Shown: in pieces, positions 5,849 to 6,558 of the stretch
How the letters are laid out: the number at the start of each line of letters is the position of its first letter
Numbering within the stretch: the stretch's first letter is position 1
Assembly (NCBI GenBank): GCA_964652075.1
Contig: CAZYZQ010000106.1
Location: 1 to 6,558, forward strand
Direction: 5' to 3'
Length of the DNA: 6,558 nucleotides
Origin: CAZYZQ01 sp964652075
GTDB lineage: Bacteria > Bacillota > Clostridia > Oscillospirales > Oscillospiraceae
Notes under the pieces: model-generated
Database searches by the model: none
What the model was told of the DNA's origin: nothing
Seen by the model: the letters and a program-made list of their open reading frames with translations, nothing else
Made by a program: the position numbers and the translations under genes

Positions 5849-5877
5849 ATTTTATCCCGCCGGACGGCCAAAGGCAA
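5849..5877 (-). promoter_or_regulatory. Sigma-A promoter of the minus-strand GNAT gene
   Basis: Read on the minus strand, -35 TTGCCT (5877-5872), a 17-bp spacer and -10 TAAAAT (5854-5849) are visible. Transcription should start near 5842, giving a leader of about 18 nt that holds just the ribosome binding site. Confidence 0.8.
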
Positions 5878-5961
5878 GCCTGTAAGGGAGCATCCGGTAA
5901 AGTTTTAGCGATATGTAAGAAAAACCCGGCCGGAAAAGCTGCATTTTATCAAAAATAGATA

Positions 5962-5990
5962 TGGACAACGGCGCAAAAAAGCTATATAAT
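5962..5990 (+). promoter_or_regulatory. Sigma-A promoter of gap
   Basis: -35 TGGACA (5962-5967, one mismatch to consensus), a 17-bp spacer and a perfect -10 TATAAT (5985-5990) are visible. The flanks are A/T-rich (5941-5960, 5974-5980). Such strength fits a highly expressed glycolytic gene. Transcription should start near 5997, leaving a leader of about 95 nt. Confidence 0.88.
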
Positions 5991-6006
5991 GGTGATAATT
6001 CAAGAA

Positions 6007-6068
6007 ATAGGTATGAAACGGCAAAAACTGCCCATCCTACCTATGGCGCGCACGCCGGAAGGCGGCGC
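6007..6068 (+). promoter_or_regulatory. Structured 5' leader of gap
   Basis: Two hairpin modules lie between the predicted transcription start and the ribosome binding site. The first pairs ATAGGTA (6007-6013) with TACCTAT (6038-6044), and inside it GGCA (6020-6023) with TGCC (6029-6032). The second pairs CGCC (6053-6056) with GGCG (6061-6064) around GGAA, a GNRA-type tetraloop; an outer GCGC pair (6046-6049 with 6065-6068) leaves three bases unpaired on one side. No T-tract follows, so these are not terminators. They may stabilise the mRNA, and the 7-bp palindrome could instead be a DNA operator. No known riboswitch was recognised. Confidence 0.4.
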
Positions 6069-6092
6069 AAATATGATTGGAGGAAAACAAAA

Positions 6093-6558
6093 ATGGCAAT
6101 CAAAGTTGGCATCAATGGTTTCGGCCGTATCGGCAGACTCGTCTTCCGCGCCGGCATCAACAAGGACGACATCGAGTTCGTCGGCCTGAACGACCCGTTC
6201 ATGACCCCGGACTACATGGCATACATGATGCGCTATGACACCATGCATGGCCTGTTCGACGGCACGATCGAGTATGACGACAACTCTATCACCATCAACG
6301 GCAAGAAGGTTCAGGTCTTCGCAGAGATGGACGCGCACAACATTCCGTGGGCTTCCGTCGGCGCTGAGTATATCGTTGAGGCCACCGGCATCAACCTGAC
6401 CAAGGAGAAGAGCCAGGCGCACATCGACGCCGGCGCCAAGAAGGTTGTTATGTCCGCTCCGTCCAAGGACGACACCCCGATGTTTGTCTGCGGCGTCAAC
6501 CTCGACAAGTACACCCCCGACATGACCTTCGTCTCCAACGCCTCCTGCACCACCAACT
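6093..6558 (+). CDS. gap: Glyceraldehyde-3-phosphate dehydrogenase, N-terminal part
   Basis: The first 155 codons of type I GAPDH, the cytosolic glycolytic enzyme that oxidises glyceraldehyde-3-phosphate to 1,3-bisphosphoglycerate with NAD+ and phosphate. The Rossmann nucleotide-binding motif is I-N-G-F-G-R-I-G-R (7-15), and the adenine-ribose contact follows in V-G-L-N-D (30-34). M-R-Y-D-T-M-H-G (46-53), A-K-K-V-V-M-S-A-P-S-K-D (115-126) and the active-site S-N-A-S-C-T-T-N (148-155) are all present. Cys152 is the catalytic nucleophile. The Asp34 after Asn33 favours NAD+ over NADP+. Where most homologues read G-V-F, this one has G-I-N-L (99-102), a small variation. The coding region runs off the window three codons after the cysteine. 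The start is fixed by GGAGG at 6079-6083. Codon use is narrow (mostly ATC, GGC, AAG, ACC, GAC), as expected for very high expression, and the strong promoter at 5962-5990 fits. No cggR-type regulator gene lies directly upstream. Confidence 0.98.
   Translation, partial: MAIKVGINGFGRIGRLVFRAGINKDDIEFVGLNDPFMTPDYMAYMMRYDTMHGLFDGTIEYDDNSITINGKKVQVFAEMDAHNIPWASVGAEYIVEATGINLTKEKSQAHIDAGAKKVVMSAPSKDDTPMFVCGVNLDKYTPDMTFVSNASCTTN

Noticed and set aside
5411..5908. 165-codon plus-strand open frame opposite the phosphinothricin-type GNAT
   Set aside because: The minus-strand frame has all GNAT motifs, a promoter and a ribosome binding site. The plus-strand frame has none and crosses the minus-strand promoter.
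1..6558. Mobile elements, CRISPR arrays, tRNA or rRNA genes, phage attachment sites
   Set aside because: No transposase-like frame, regularly spaced direct repeats or tRNA-like cloverleaf was seen by eye.

Overview
The window is about 58-60% GC by eye. It carries six ordinary chromosomal protein genes plus the 3' end of a seventh. The best guess is a Gram-positive anaerobe of the class Clostridia, probably a high-GC gut Oscillospiraceae-type organism. This is inferred from strong sigma-A promoters, purine-rich ribosome binding sites, short hairpin-plus-T terminators, a membrane-anchored HtrA with a low-complexity cytosolic N terminus, and a YtvI-like AI-2E family protein. No mobile element, CRISPR array, tRNA or rRNA is visible.

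Layout. 1-275 is the C-terminal end of a MATE-family efflux transporter, closed by a strong intrinsic terminator (283-313). A near-consensus promoter (349-377) then drives a roughly 140-nt leader and the Mg2+ channel/transporter gene mgtE (525-1898). A small GNAT acetyltransferase (1911-2351) follows 12 bp later and ends at a second terminator (2360-2399). A new promoter (2429-2457) drives an AI-2E/YtvI-like membrane permease (2522-3628). It is followed after 89 bp by a membrane-anchored HtrA-type serine protease (3718-5199). No terminator separates these two, but a long inverted repeat sits between them. A symmetrical hairpin (5206-5236) ends htrA and also the convergent minus-strand GNAT acetyltransferase (5240-5824, phosphinothricin-acetyltransferase-like). 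That gene's promoter (5849-5877) is divergent from a strong promoter (5962-5990) for gap, glyceraldehyde-3-phosphate dehydrogenase, which runs off the window just after its catalytic cysteine.

The genes are housekeeping or stress functions (efflux, Mg2+ homeostasis, acetylation, envelope proteolysis, glycolysis) in short independent transcription units rather than one system. The least ordinary content is in the leaders. The mgtE leader holds mutually exclusive hairpins, one of which hides the mgtE ribosome binding site, and overlapping short ORFs, one proline-rich near its end. The htrA upstream region holds an 11-bp inverted repeat with one bulged base. The gap leader holds two nested hairpin modules. 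All are read by eye and need folding and comparative tests.
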